The notes under the pieces were generated by a model. That model ran no database searches, had not been told where the DNA came from, and worked only from the letters and a program-made list of their open reading frames with translations. This document shows, piece by piece, positions 26,566 through 36,031 of a DNA stretch of 64,000 bases. The translations under genes and the position numbers were made by a program. The stretch lies in the NCBI GenBank assembly GCA_951813575.1, contig OX638375.1, forward strand, positions 1,751,042 to 1,815,041, given 5' to 3'. This DNA comes from Candidatus Binatia bacterium. GTDB lineage: Bacteria > Desulfobacterota > Binatia > UBA9968 > JAJDTQ01. Every line of letters starts with the position of its first letter. Positions within the stretch are counted from its first letter, which is position 1.

Positions 26566-26927
26566 GCCTTCGGCCGGACCGACCTGAGGAGGTCCTCGAT
26601 GCGCCGGGCCTGGTCGGGAGCCTCGTCGTGGACGAACTCGATGGCGGGGACGTAGCGCAGCTTGAGCTCCGCGGCGACCCGGCCGCGAATGAAGCCCGTG
26701 GCTCCGCGCAGACCCGCCAGCGCGTCGTCCTTGCCCGACACGCCGTCCCGCACCGTGAAGTAGATGCTGGCGTGCTTGAGGTCGGGCCTGACGTCCACTC
26801 CCGTCAGCGTCACCGAACGAAGGCGCGGATCATCGAGCGAGCGCGCCAACAGACGGGAGACGAACTCGATCAACAGGTCGCCGACCCGCTGCGAGCGCGA
26901 GACGTCTGTTTTTTGACGATTCCTCAT
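26562..26927 (-). CDS. rbfA: Ribosome-binding factor A
   Basis: 121 residues. The start chosen is the ATG giving MRNRQKTDVSRSQRVGDLL, the usual N-terminus. A KH-like fold is indicated by VTLTGVDVRPDLKHASIYFTV; the C-terminal FVHDEAPDQARRIEDLL is typical. RbfA helps 30S maturation and cold adaptation. It lies between ylxP and truB. Confidence 0.94.
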   Translation of the reverse strand: MRNRQKTDVSRSQRVGDLLIEFVSRLLARSLDDPRLRSVTLTGVDVRPDLKHASIYFTVRDGVSGKDDALAGLRGATGFIRGRVAAELKLRYVPAIEFVHDEAPDQARRIEDLLRSVRPKA

Positions 26928-26949
26928 GTGCCGAACGCAAAAGCGGAGC

Positions 26950-27237
26950 CTATTCGTGCAGGATCCGGATGTCCGACTCGCCCAGCTCGGCCAAGCCAAG
27001 CCGGTCCACGAACTCGATGACCTGCCGGAGCGTGGCCTCGACGATTCTGGCGTTGCTGCCTGCGGCCGCGAACCCCAGCATCGACCGCTGCCACAGGTCC
27101 TGGTCGCCGCACTCCGTTACCGAGATGTTGAACTTACTGGAAACCCGGGATTGGATCCTGCGCAGGACCGACCGTTTCCCCTTGAGGGAGTGATTCTCCG
27201 GCAGGATCAACGCGATCTTGAGAACGCCGACCACCAT
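26950..27237 (-). CDS. ylxP: DUF503 family protein (YlxP)
   Basis: 95 residues. MVVGVLKIALILPENHSLKG and KRSVLRRIQSRVSSKFNISV are the DUF503 hallmark (the family consensus reads L-x-x-S-L-K-x-K-R). Function not established in most bacteria; usually next to rbfA and infB, as here. The start is the ATG in front of the conserved VGVLK, with an open frame upstream that lacks homology. Confidence 0.9.
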   Translation of the reverse strand: MVVGVLKIALILPENHSLKGKRSVLRRIQSRVSSKFNISVTECGDQDLWQRSMLGFAAAGSNARIVEATLRQVIEFVDRLGLAELGESDIRILHE

Positions 27238-27298
27238 GTGGGTACCGTCCTTCGACTTCGCCCCGCTCCACCAGCGAAGTCGAAGGGAGTCTGAAGCG

Positions 27299-30160
27299 CT
27301 ACCGGTCCGCCGAGAGCTGCGCCCCGCCGCCGTCCATGCGCGCCTGTGCACGCGTGATGGGGACCTTCTCGAAACCCTCGATGACGTCGCCTACCTTGAC
27401 GTCCTGATACCCGTCGATGGCGATGCCGCACTCGTAGCCCGTGCCCACCTCGCGCACGTCGTCCTTGAACCGCTTCAGGCTGGCGAGCTTGCCCTCGTGC
27501 ACCACCACCTGGTCCCGCAAGAGGCGCACCATGCTCGAACGCAGTATCTTGCCGTCGGTGACCGAGCAGCCGGCGATGGTGCCCACGCCGCGGATGTTGA
27601 AGACCTCGCGGACCTGGATCCGGGCGTGGAACTCCTCGCGGAAAACGGGCTCGAGCATCCCCTCCATGGCGGAGCGGATGTCGTCGATCACCTCGTAGAT
27701 GATGGTGTAGAGGCGCACGTCCACGCCCTGCTGCATCGCCAGGCCCGTGGCCTTGGGCTCGGGACGGACGTTGAAGCCGATGACGATGGCGTTGGACGCG
27801 CTGGCCAGCAGCACGTCGCTCTCGGTAATACCGCCCACCGAGCCGTGGATCACCCGGATCTTCACCTCGTCGGTGGAGATGCGGGTCACGGCCTCGTTCA
27901 GGGCCTCCACGGAGCCATGCACGTCCCCCTTGAAGACCACGCGCAACTCCTTGACTTCGTTGGCCTTGATCTGGTCGTAGAACTCTTCCAGCGACACCTT
28001 GCTGGTCTTGGCCAGCTCCGCCTCCCGCTGCTGGGTCTCGCGGAACTCGGCGAACTGCCTTGCCGTGCCCTCGTCGGTCAGCGCCGAGAACGCTTCGCCG
28101 GCCTGCGGCGCCCCCTGTAGCCCGAGGATCTCCACGGGTATGGACGGCGTCGCCTGGTCGACCTTGCGGCCCTGATCGTCGATCATCGCCCTTACGCGGC
28201 CGTGATGAGGGCCGGCGAACAGGGGATCGCCCACCTTCAACGTACCCTCCTGCACCAGCACGGTGGAAACCGGACCGCGGCCCCGTTCGAGCTTGGCCTC
28301 CACCACCGCGCCGCGGGCCAGCTTGTTGGGGTTCGCCTTGAGCTCCAGCAGGTCCGCCTGAAGCAACAGCATCTCCATCAGGTTGGGCAGACCCTCGCGG
28401 GTCACGGCCGACACCGGAACGAAGATCGTGTCGCCGCCCCACGCCTCGGGCACCAGGCCGTGGTCGGCCAGGCCGCGCTGGACCCGCTCCGGATCCGCGT
28501 CGGGACGGTCGATCTTGTTCACCGCCACGATGATGGGGACCTCCGCCGCCCGGGCGTGGTCCACGGCCTCGATGGTCTGCGGCATCACGCCGTCGTCCGC
28601 GGCCACCACCAGGACCACGATGTCGGTGACCTTCGCGCCCCTGGCGCGCATGGCCGTGAAGGCTTCATGTCCCGGGGTGTCGAGGAAGGTCACACCCCGC
28701 CCGTCGAGCCCGACATGGTAGGCGCCGATATGCTGGGTGATGCCGCCCGCCTCCGCGTCGGTGACGTTGGTGCTGCGGATGGCGTCCAGCAGCGACGTCT
28801 TGCCGTGGTCCACGTGTCCCATGATGGTGACGACCGGGGGCCTCGGTTCCAGTGCCTCCTCCGGATCGACGACCTCGTGTTGATCCTGGAGCGCGGTTTC
28901 GACGTCGAAGGCCACGTCCTCCACCTGGTAGTCGAACTCGTTGCCCACCAGGGTCGCGGTGTCGAAATCCAACACCTGGTTGATGGTGGCCATCATGCCG
29001 AGGCCCATGAGCTTCTTGATGACCTCGCCCGCCTTGATGCCCATGGACTTGGCCATGTCGCCCACGGTGATGACCTCTGCCATCCGCACCACCCGCTTGC
29101 TGGCCTTGGGCACCGTGATCTCGGTCTTCTTCTGTTCCTTGCCGGGCAAGGCGCGCTTTTTCCGCAGCACCCGGCCGCGCGGAGAGCGGAACTCGCGTTC
29201 CTTGAGCTCGATGACCTCCTGCTTCCGGATGACCCGCTTCTTCCCCTTGGTCCCCTTCCCTGACTTGTCCTGCCCGTCGGCTTCGGCCGGCTGACCGCCT
29301 TCGCGCGCCACCCGTTCTCCGGCGGCCGGGGCCTTGGGGGCGCCGGCCTTTGCCGGCGCGGGTGCGGGTTTCCGGTTCAGATCGATGCGGCCGAGGATTC
29401 GCGGACCGGCGGGCCGCGCCGCCTGATCGGCGGCCGCGCCATTGGCGGCTTCCGCGGCAACTCCGTCCGGGGCCGGCCGGGCCGGCTCGGATCCCTCCGC
29501 CGGTACCGGGGCCGCGTCGTCCGCGCGGGTCTCCGCCGCCTCTTCCACCGGCTCGGGCGCCTCGGGCGGACTGACGGCTTCCGGCTCCGCCGGCACCGTT
29601 TCCACCGGGGCGGCCCCCTCCGCCGCCGGGGTGTCCGCCGGCTCGATCTCGGGGCTCTCGGGCGCGGATGCGACGGCTTCGGCTTCCTGCGCCGCGACCT
29701 CCTCGACCACGGTTTCCTGAGCCGGCGCCGCGATGGGCGCGCCTTCCTGGGGCGCGGTTTCGCCGGCGGCGGCCTCCTGGGCCTCCAGTTCCTCGGCCTC
29801 CGGTTCCTCCGGCACCACGGGGTGAATGGGCTTGCGGGTGACCAACTCGACCGTGCTCCTGCGGCGCCGGATGACGTTGGTGCGGACGCGCCGCTCCACC
29901 ACCTTCTCGTGCGCCTGCACCTCGCCCATCTCCTCGTCTTCGGCGGTGATCGTGCGATCGACGACGACCTTTTCCTCGCCAACCGTCACCTTCGGCTTCT
30001 CCATGGCGGCGATCGCCGCCTTGACCGCCTCGATATCCGAGTCGTCGAGGGAGCTCTGCGGCTTCTTGCCACGGATCCGGAGCTTCTCGAGTTGCGCGAT
30101 GAGATCCTTGGGCTCGATCTCGAGCTGCTTGGCCAGTTGATGCACTCTCACTTTGGTCAT
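27299..30160 (-). CDS. infB: Translation initiation factor IF-2
   Basis: 953 residues. IF2 N-domain ([20 protein letters not shown], with a second copy near residue 360, [19 protein letters not shown]); a long Ala/Glu/Pro-rich linker at about 100-300; then the G domain from about residue 447 with [17 protein letters not shown] and [10 protein letters not shown]; then the IF2 beta-barrel domains and the C2 domain ending [13 protein letters not shown]. It brings initiator tRNA to the 30S subunit and promotes subunit joining. The start is supported by GGAG upstream and overlaps ylxR by four bases. Confidence 0.97.
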   Translation of the reverse strand: MTKVRVHQLAKQLEIEPKDLIAQLEKLRIRGKKPQSSLDDSDIEAVKAAIAAMEKPKVTVGEEKVVVDRTITAEDEEMGEVQAHEKVVERRVRTNVIRRRRSTVELVTRKPIHPVVPEEPEAEELEAQEAAAGETAPQEGAPIAAPAQETVVEEVAAQEAEAVASAPESPEIEPADTPAAEGAAPVETVPAEPEAVSPPEAPEPVEEAAETRADDAAPVPAEGSEPARPAPDGVAAEAANGAAADQAARPAGPRILGRIDLNRKPAPAPAKAGAPKAPAAGERVAREGGQPAEADGQDKSGKGTKGKKRVIRKQEVIELKEREFRSPRGRVLRKKRALPGKEQKKTEITVPKASKRVVRMAEVITVGDMAKSMGIKAGEVIKKLMGLGMMATINQVLDFDTATLVGNEFDYQVEDVAFDVETALQDQHEVVDPEEALEPRPPVVTIMGHVDHGKTSLLDAIRSTNVTDAEAGGITQHIGAYHVGLDGRGVTFLDTPGHEAFTAMRARGAKVTDIVVLVVAADDGVMPQTIEAVDHARAAEVPIIVAVNKIDRPDADPERVQRGLADHGLVPEAWGGDTIFVPVSAVTREGLPNLMEMLLLQADLLELKANPNKLARGAVVEAKLERGRGPVSTVLVQEGTLKVGDPLFAGPHHGRVRAMIDDQGRKVDQATPSIPVEILGLQGAPQAGEAFSALTDEGTARQFAEFRETQQREAELAKTSKVSLEEFYDQIKANEVKELRVVFKGDVHGSVEALNEAVTRISTDEVKIRVIHGSVGGITESDVLLASASNAIVIGFNVRPEPKATGLAMQQGVDVRLYTIIYEVIDDIRSAMEGMLEPVFREEFHARIQVREVFNIRGVGTIAGCSVTDGKILRSSMVRLLRDQVVVHEGKLASLKRFKDDVREVGTGYECGIAIDGYQDVKVGDVIEGFEKVPITRAQARMDGGGAQLSADR

Positions 30161-30420
30161 TTCCCACTCCGTTGAGCACGAAGCTTTAGCAACAGGTCCT
30201 CGCGATCCTTGCGGGGCAGATCGCGACGAAAGGCCCGGTACAGGCTCTTCCTCTTCAGGAAAGCTCGCCAGCAATCCTCGCTGTCATGAAGATAGCCTCC
30301 TCGTCCGTTGTGCTCTTCGAGCTGCAAGCCTTCCTCCGTGATCGCTACTCGCCGCAGAACGGCCTTCTGGTCACGTTGACCGCAACCCATGCAGGTCCGT
30401 AAAGGCGAACGGCCGCTCAT
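30157..30420 (-). CDS. ylxR: YlxR family RNA-binding protein (DUF448)
   Basis: 87 residues. [19 protein letters not shown] is the conserved YlxR start and [20 protein letters not shown] the middle motif, with the Cys residues of the fold. The gene lies between nusA and infB, its universal location, and overlaps infB by ATGA. YlxR is a nucleoid- or RNA-associated protein; its role is only partly known. Confidence 0.93.
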   Translation of the reverse strand: MSGRSPLRTCMGCGQRDQKAVLRRVAITEEGLQLEEHNGRGGYLHDSEDCWRAFLKRKSLYRAFRRDLPRKDREDLLLKLRAQRSGK

Positions 30421-30429
30421 CCCCCGGCT

Positions 30430-31926
30430 TCACGCCCCTTGCTGGGGAGTCGGCTCCGCTTCCCCCTCACCTTCCGCGGTGGCAGGCTCCTCCACGGCTT
30501 TGCCGGCCACCGACTCCGGCTCGGCCGACGCTTCCTCACCCTCGGACGCCGCATCCGCTGCCTCGCTCACCGCTCCGCCGGCGTCGCCCGCGTCTCCCTC
30601 CGCGTCGGCTTCCGCCGCTTGGGCCGCTGCGTCCGCTTCCGCCTGCTCCGCTTCCGCCTGCTCCGCCTCAAGCGCCAACCGTTCGCGCTCTTCCTCCACG
30701 TGCCTGGTGCTCGCTTCCAGAATGACGACAGCCTTCTCGAGCTCGATCCCGGTGATCTCGTTGATGGTCGACGCCTCGGCCTCGGACAGATCTTCCGCCG
30801 ACTTGAACCCCGACTGATAGAGCAACTCGGCCATCACCTCGCTGACGCCCGGGACCGCGGCCAGCGACTGCCTTGCCTGCCGGCTTTCCTCTTCGGCTTC
30901 GGACTCGCTGCGGGCGTCGATGCCCCAACCGGTGAGGCGCGAGGCCAGCCTGACGTTCTGCCCCTTTCGTCCGATGGCCAGCGAGAGCTGCTCATCCGGC
31001 ACGATGACCTCCATGCTGTGCGCATCGTCGTCCAGCAGGATCTTCGTGACCTTGGCCGGCGCCAGCGCCCGGCAGACGTACTCGGCCTGCTCCGGTATCC
31101 AGTGGACGATGTCGATCTTCTCGCCGCGCAATTCCTGCACCACGGACTGGACCCGGGTCCCCTTCATGCCCACGCACGCGCCCACGGGATCCACGTCGGC
31201 GTCGTTGGAGGTCACGGCGATCTTGGCGCGGCCGCCGGGCTCGCGGGCGGCGCCCTTGACCTCGACGATCCCTTCGTAGATCTCGGGGACCTCCTGCTCG
31301 AACAGCTTGATCAGCATCCCCGGGTGGGTCCGGGACAACACGATCTGGGGTCCCCGGCTGGTCATCTCCACGCTCACGATATAGGCCCGGATCCGGTCGC
31401 CCTGGCGGTACCGTTCCCGCGGCACCTGTTCCTTCTCCGGCAGGATCGCGTTGGTCCGCCCCAGGTTGACGATGATGTTGTTCTTCTCGAAGCGTTGGAC
31501 GATGCCGTGCACCAGCTCGCCCTGACGGTCCTTGAACTCGTTGAAGATGATCTCGCGCTCGACGTCCCGCACCCGCTGCACGATGTTCTGCTTGGCCGCC
31601 TGCGCTGCAATCCGGCCGAACACGGAGGAGTCCATCTTCATGAGCAACTCGTCGCCCAGCTCCACGTCCGGGTCCAGGGTCTCCCGCGCGTCCTCCAGAT
31701 CGATCTCGGTGTCGGGGTCCGCGACGTCGTCCACCACCACCTTGGCCTCGAACAGCTCGATCTCCCCGATTTCGGGATTGTACTGCGCCTCGAAGCTCCT
31801 CTCCGCGCCGAACGTCTTCTTGGCCGCCGATACCATGGCGGACTCGATGGCCTCGACCAGGATCTCCCTGTCGATACCCTTTTCCTTGGTCACCTGCTCG
31901 ATGACCCGATTAAGATCCTGTTGCAT
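30430..31926 (-). CDS. nusA: Transcription termination/antitermination factor NusA
   Basis: 498 residues. The N-terminal RNAP-binding domain covers about 1-130 (MQQDLNRVIEQVTKEKGIDR), then the S1 domain (GIVQRFEKNNIIVNLGR near 145), KH domains (GACVGMKGTRVQSVVQELRG near 255; LAIGRKGQNVRLASRLTGW near 318) and a helix-hairpin region around 350-420. The last 70 or so residues form an Ala/Glu-rich acidic tail not part of the conserved core. It controls pausing, termination and antitermination, and often feeds back on its own operon. Confidence 0.96.
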   Translation of the reverse strand: MQQDLNRVIEQVTKEKGIDREILVEAIESAMVSAAKKTFGAERSFEAQYNPEIGEIELFEAKVVVDDVADPDTEIDLEDARETLDPDVELGDELLMKMDSSVFGRIAAQAAKQNIVQRVRDVEREIIFNEFKDRQGELVHGIVQRFEKNNIIVNLGRTNAILPEKEQVPRERYRQGDRIRAYIVSVEMTSRGPQIVLSRTHPGMLIKLFEQEVPEIYEGIVEVKGAAREPGGRAKIAVTSNDADVDPVGACVGMKGTRVQSVVQELRGEKIDIVHWIPEQAEYVCRALAPAKVTKILLDDDAHSMEVIVPDEQLSLAIGRKGQNVRLASRLTGWGIDARSESEAEEESRQARQSLAAVPGVSEVMAELLYQSGFKSAEDLSEAEASTINEITGIELEKAVVILEASTRHVEEERERLALEAEQAEAEQAEADAAAQAAEADAEGDAGDAGGAVSEAADAASEGEEASAEPESVAGKAVEEPATAEGEGEAEPTPQQGA

Positions 31927-31947
31927 CTTTTTCCCCCAACCCCGGCA

Positions 31948-32439
31948 TCAGGGTGACGCCCACTCGTACTCGACGTTGGCCTTGACGATGACGCCGAACG
32001 GGATGAACACTTCACACCCGTCCTGCACCACCACCACGCCGTCCCCGGCGGCTCCGTTGAGAGGTCCGAGGAAGTTTTTCCGGCCGTTGATCATCTCGCC
32101 GGTACGAACCCGGACCCTTTGACCGACGAACCGGGCGAAGTGCTCCGGTTTCCTGAGCGGACGATTGACACCCGGAGAGGACACCTCCAGGGTATAGGCG
32201 CCCTCGACGACGTCGTGCACATCCAGAATGTCGCTCAACTCCCGGCTGACCCGGCTCAACTCGTCGAGGCCCGGGGCGTCGAGCTCTTCCTGTTTTTCGA
32301 CTTTGTCCAGATATACGCGCAACACGCGGCCCGATCTTCCCTCGTGCCGGAGCTCGATGTCCACAACCTCCAACTCCACACCGGCGGCCAACGGATCAAC
32401 GATCTCCCAGAGACGATCCAGTGTCTCGCTTGTCGCCAT
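31948..32439 (-). CDS. rimP: Ribosome maturation factor RimP
   Basis: 163 residues. The start is the ATG with GAGGTG upstream; motifs GVELEVVDIELRHEG, VRVYLDKVEK and LEVSSPGVNRPLRKPEHFAR are diagnostic. It is needed for 30S subunit maturation. First gene of the rimP-nusA-ylxR-infB operon; a terminator-like hairpin lies directly before its ribosome-binding site, which could allow attenuation of the entire operon. Confidence 0.95.
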   Translation of the reverse strand: MATSETLDRLWEIVDPLAAGVELEVVDIELRHEGRSGRVLRVYLDKVEKQEELDAPGLDELSRVSRELSDILDVHDVVEGAYTLEVSSPGVNRPLRKPEHFARFVGQRVRVRTGEMINGRKNFLGPLNGAAGDGVVVVQDGCEVFIPFGVIVKANVEYEWASP

Positions 32440-32452
32440 CGGCACCTCAAAT

Positions 32453-32473
32453 AAAAAAGCGGGCAAGCTGCCC
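32453..32473 (-). terminator. Terminator-like hairpin in the rimP leader (possible attenuator)
   Basis: On the minus strand GGGCAGCTTGCCC forms a hairpin followed by GC and six T residues, then ATTTGAGG (the ribosome-binding site) and the rimP ATG. No gene on the minus strand lies upstream (the next gene is divergent ntrB), so this structure is in the rimP leader and not the end of another transcript. NusA-sensitive attenuation in this operon is a reasonable inference. Confidence 0.6.
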
Positions 32474-32609
32474 ACTGATGTTTATCCTTTTACACACTGA
32501 CGCCCCCGAATGCAAGTTCGCCGCCGGCGTCGGAACCCCCGGCGAAGGGCCCGGACAGCGGTTGCCCCCCAAGGGCGAACTCGTTATCATCCTGTCCCTG
32601 AAACCGTCC

Positions 32610-33731
32610 ATGCTCAACTCCCAGCCCATGCCCACCACACCGCATTCCGGCGACGTCCCGGCGACGGTCTCCTGGCAGGACGTTCTTACGAGCCTGGAGG
32701 ATGCAGTCATGGTGGTGGACAGCACACGCGCCGTCGCTTTCGTGAACCAGGCCGCCGAAACCCTGACCGGGCTGTCCGCGCGGACCATGCTGACACGGGA
32801 TTCCGACGATCTGTTTCATGCCAACGGCTGGCTGGTGGCCCTGATAGACAAGAGTCTCGGGCCGGACGAGGGCACCAGCCACGCGGAGAACGACTTCGTC
32901 CGGCGGCGGGGGCAGCGCGTGCCCGTGAGCGCCCTGGTCTCGCCCCTCCGGGACCAGGACGGAGGGGTCGCCGGAAGCGTGCTGCTGCTGCGGGACCGGA
33001 CCCTGCGGCAGGCCATGGAGGAAGACCTGCGGCGATCCGACCGGCTGGCGCTTCTGGGCAAGCTGGCGGCGGGGCTCGCCCACGAGATCAAGAATCCCCT
33101 GGGGGGCATCAAGGGAGCGGCCCAGCTCATTCGCGCCGAGGTGGCCCACGACCCCTCGCTGCTGGAAAACACCGACATCATGATCCGGGAAGTGGACCGC
33201 GTGAATCAACTCCTGGACCAGCTTCTGGACCTGGCGCGTCCGGTGGGGCTCCACGTGGAGCCGCTGAACGTGCACGAGCTGCTGGAGCACGTGCTGGGCC
33301 TGGAGGTCCATACCGCCGCCGCCGCCAACGTGCGCATCCGGCGCTCCTTCGACCCCAGCCTGCCGTCCATCATGGGCGACCGGGGCCGGCTGATCCAGGT
33401 CTTCCTGAACCTGGTGGAGAACGCCCTGCAGGCCCGGCCCACATACATGACCGTGACCACCCACATCGAGACGGACTTCTCCTTGCGCACGGATCGCTCC
33501 AATTCCACCAAATTCGTCACGGTGGACATCCGTGACGACGGCACGGGGATCGACGAGGACGACCTGCCCGACATCTTCTCGCCCTTTTTCACCCGGAAGC
33601 GTCGCGGGACCGGCCTCGGCCTCGCCATCTGCGACCGCACCGTCAAGGAACACGGGGGCCGGCTGGGAGTGGAAAGCCGCCTGGGCGAGGGGTCGGTGTT
33701 CAAGGTCTCCCTGCCCACCCAACAGGGTTAG
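32610..33731 (+). CDS. ntrB: Nitrogen regulation sensor histidine kinase NtrB-like
   Basis: 373 residues, cytoplasmic. An N-terminal PAS domain (about 20-130, SLEDAVMVVDSTRAVAFVNQ), then the H-box AAGLAHEIKNPLGG with phospho-acceptor H158, an X region, the N-box (VFLNLVENALQARP), G1 (DIRDDGTGIDEDD) and F/G2 boxes (RRGTGLGLAICDRTVKEHGG). No transmembrane segment. It should phosphorylate NtrC five bases downstream. An alternative start is six codons later. Divergent from rimP. Confidence 0.88.
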   Translation: MLNSQPMPTTPHSGDVPATVSWQDVLTSLEDAVMVVDSTRAVAFVNQAAETLTGLSARTMLTRDSDDLFHANGWLVALIDKSLGPDEGTSHAENDFVRRRGQRVPVSALVSPLRDQDGGVAGSVLLLRDRTLRQAMEEDLRRSDRLALLGKLAAGLAHEIKNPLGGIKGAAQLIRAEVAHDPSLLENTDIMIREVDRVNQLLDQLLDLARPVGLHVEPLNVHELLEHVLGLEVHTAAAANVRIRRSFDPSLPSIMGDRGRLIQVFLNLVENALQARPTYMTVTTHIETDFSLRTDRSNSTKFVTVDIRDDGTGIDEDDLPDIFSPFFTRKRRGTGLGLAICDRTVKEHGGRLGVESRLGEGSVFKVSLPTQQG

Positions 33732-33736
33732 GCGAC

Positions 33737-35209
33737 ATGGAACAAGGCCGTATCCTGCTGGTGGAAGACGACGAGTCCCTGAGCCGCGTGCTGCGGAAGG
33801 CGCTGGAGGGCCAGGGGTACTGGGTGGCCGCCACCGCCACGGGAGCGGAGGCCCGACAGCTCATGGAGGAGGCCGCCACCACGACCACCGCGGGGCCGCG
33901 TCCGGGCTTCGACGCCGTGCTGCTGGACATCGGACTCCCCGACATCGAGGGGCTGGCCCTCCTGGACTTCGCCAAGGAGTCCGGCCTGCAAACGCCGTTC
34001 ATCGTCATGACCGCGCAGAACACCATGCGCAACGCCATCGACGCCATGAAGGCCGGCGCCTTCGACTACCTCACCAAGCCCTTCGACCTCGACGTCCTGA
34101 TGGTGGTGGTGGAACGGGCCCTGGACCGGCGCCAGCTCATCCGGGAGCTCAGCGACCTCAAGAAAGAGGTCAAGAAGAAGTACGAGCCCGGGGTCGACAT
34201 GATCGGCACCAGTGCGGCCATGCAACAGGTCTTCAAGACCATCGGGCAGGTCGCGGGAACCGACACCACGATCCTGATTCAGGGAGAGAGCGGAACCGGC
34301 AAGGAGCTGGTGGCCAAGACGATTCACTACAACTCCGCACGCTGGGACAAACCCTTCCTGCCGGTCAACTGCGCCGCCATTCCCAGGGACCTGCTCGAGT
34401 CCGAGCTGTTCGGCCATGAGAAGGGCGCGTTCACCGGCGCCCTGGAACGGCACCTCGGCACCTTCGAGCTGGCCCAGGGGGGGACCTTGTTCCTCGACGA
34501 GATCGGCGAGCTCCCGCTGGAGCTGCAGACCAAGCTGCTGCGGGTGCTGCAGGACGGCTCCTACCGCCGGGTGGGCGGAAAGGACATGCTCCGGTCCGAT
34601 GCCCGGCTGCTGGCGGCGACCAACCAGGATCTGGAGAAGGCGGTCCATGACAACCGTTTCCGGGACGATCTCTACTTCCGCATCAATGTCATACCGGTGC
34701 AGATCCCTCCGCTGAGGGGCCGCCGCTCCGACCTGCCGGCCTTGATCGACTTCTTCATCGCCAAGGTCAACGGCGATATGGGGACGCAGGTGTCCGGGGT
34801 CTCACCGGATGCATTGAAGAATCTCCAGCAATACGACTGGCCCGGCAACGTGCGGGAGCTGGAGAACGCCATCATCCGCGCGGCGGTGCTGTCCCCGGGG
34901 CCGGTCCTGTCGGCAAGGGACTTCGCCCTGTCGAGCCCCGAGCCGCCGCCGTCGAGCGACTTTGACAGCCTGTCGCTGGAGGATGTGGTGCGGGGGAAGC
35001 TCGAGGACTACTTCCGGCGCACCCGTGGAGTCCAGGTGGAAAATCTCCATTCGGTGATCATGGAACGGGTGGAACGGCCCCTCATCGAGCTGAGCCTGCG
35101 GGCCACCCGCGGCAACCAGATCCGCGCCGCTCAACTCCTCGGCATCAACCGCAACACGCTGCGCAAGAAGATCACCGACCTGCGCATCACCGTAAAGCGG
35201 GAGCCATGA
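33737..35209 (+). CDS. ntrC: Sigma-54-dependent response regulator NtrC-like
   Basis: 490 residues. Receiver domain (1-125, ILLVEDDES, phospho-acceptor D64 in [10 protein letters not shown] in LTKPFDLD), AAA+ domain with Walker A GESGTGKE near 183, the sigma-54 contact loop GAFTGA near 230, Walker [14 protein letters not shown], and a Fis-type helix-turn-helix C-terminus ([20 protein letters not shown]). All elements needed for activating sigma-54 promoters are present. A partner to NtrB; no glnA or glnB is in the window, so the regulon cannot be named. Confidence 0.93.
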   Translation: MEQGRILLVEDDESLSRVLRKALEGQGYWVAATATGAEARQLMEEAATTTTAGPRPGFDAVLLDIGLPDIEGLALLDFAKESGLQTPFIVMTAQNTMRNAIDAMKAGAFDYLTKPFDLDVLMVVVERALDRRQLIRELSDLKKEVKKKYEPGVDMIGTSAAMQQVFKTIGQVAGTDTTILIQGESGTGKELVAKTIHYNSARWDKPFLPVNCAAIPRDLLESELFGHEKGAFTGALERHLGTFELAQGGTLFLDEIGELPLELQTKLLRVLQDGSYRRVGGKDMLRSDARLLAATNQDLEKAVHDNRFRDDLYFRINVIPVQIPPLRGRRSDLPALIDFFIAKVNGDMGTQVSGVSPDALKNLQQYDWPGNVRELENAIIRAAVLSPGPVLSARDFALSSPEPPPSSDFDSLSLEDVVRGKLEDYFRRTRGVQVENLHSVIMERVERPLIELSLRATRGNQIRAAQLLGINRNTLRKKITDLRITVKREP

Positions 35210-35826
35210 GCTGTCTGCCGTCCCGGTTGTACGCCATCGTGGACACCGCGCAGACCGGCGGGCGTCCGTTGGACTCGGTGGTCGACGCCATGCTGGCCGG
35301 GGGCGTCGCGGTGCTCCAGTTGAGGGTGAAGGACCCGCCGGCGGACGAGTTCCTGCGCATGGCCCTGACGCTGCGGGAGCGGACCGCCCGCGCGGGCTGT
35401 CTCTTCATCGTCAACGACCGGGTGGACATCGCCCTGGCCGCCCGGGCCGACGGGGTGCACCTGGGGCAGGAGGATCTGCCGCTGGATGCCGCGCGGCCCC
35501 TGGTGGGGAACAAGCTCATCGGCATCTCCACCCACAGCCTCGAGCAGGCCGAAGCGGCGGAGCGGGGCGGAGCGGACTACATCGGTTTCGGCCCCATGTT
35601 CCCCACCCGCACCAAGGAAACCGGCTACGCCTCCCGGGGACTCTCGATGCTCGAGTCCGTGCGCCGGCGGGTGGCGATCCCCATCGTCGCCATCGGCGGC
35701 ATCACCGCGGAAAACGTCGCACAGACATGGGAGAGCGGCGCCGACGCCGCCGCCATGATCAGCTACCTGACCCGGAGCGACGACGTGGAGGCGCGGGTGC
35801 GAAGCGTTCTCGACCGATCGCCCTAG
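35206..35826 (+). CDS. thiE: Thiamine-phosphate synthase
   Basis: 206 residues, a TIM barrel of the expected size. FIVNDRVDIALAARADGVHLGQ binds the pyrophosphate/Mg site (split here: FIVNDRVDIALAARADG then VHLGQEDLP), YIGFGPMFPTRTKE and IVAIGGITAENV are ThiE signatures. It joins HMP-PP and the thiazole phosphate to give thiamine phosphate. The start overlaps the ntrC stop by four bases, so it is translationally coupled to a nitrogen regulator, an unusual neighbour. Its stop codon TAG is formed by the end of the palindromic element that follows. Confidence 0.93.
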   Translation: MSCLPSRLYAIVDTAQTGGRPLDSVVDAMLAGGVAVLQLRVKDPPADEFLRMALTLRERTARAGCLFIVNDRVDIALAARADGVHLGQEDLPLDAARPLVGNKLIGISTHSLEQAEAAERGGADYIGFGPMFPTRTKETGYASRGLSMLESVRRRVAIPIVAIGGITAENVAQTWESGADAAAMISYLTRSDDVEARVRSVLDRSP

Positions 35827-36031
35827 TGTCCTGTCCGGTTAATTCGCACCATAAGATGCGCCGGATTCTTCGTTGTCGGCAAGGCGCGATGACGAGCAGT
35901 GGCGGTTACGACGCGAGGAAGACCCCGGGTCAAGCTTGCCCCGGGCCTGACCCGGGGCCCGGGGTGACGTACGCGGCCGACGGCGAAAAAGACAAGCAGA
36001 TTGTGGTGTGAATTAACCGGACAGGACACTA
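35824..36031. repeat. Long palindromic element, copy A (thiE/dnaB junction)
   Basis: 208 bases. The outer arms begin TAGTGTCCTGTCCGGTTAAT and are matched at the right end by the exact reverse complement for at least 22 bases. The centre reads GTCGGCAAGGCGCGATGACG, GAGCAGTGGCGG and so on, and is closed by GCCGACGGCGAAAAAG. A double REP-like palindrome (CCCGGGTCAAGC type) occupies the loop. Both flanking genes end inside it: TAG of thiE at the left and, on the minus strand, TAG of dnaB at the right. Confidence 0.88.

Noticed and set aside
35824-36031. Copy A as a plain bidirectional terminator
   Set aside because: The length, conserved centre and lack of a T run at the end of a short stem do not fit an intrinsic terminator, although the long hairpin may still stop transcription.
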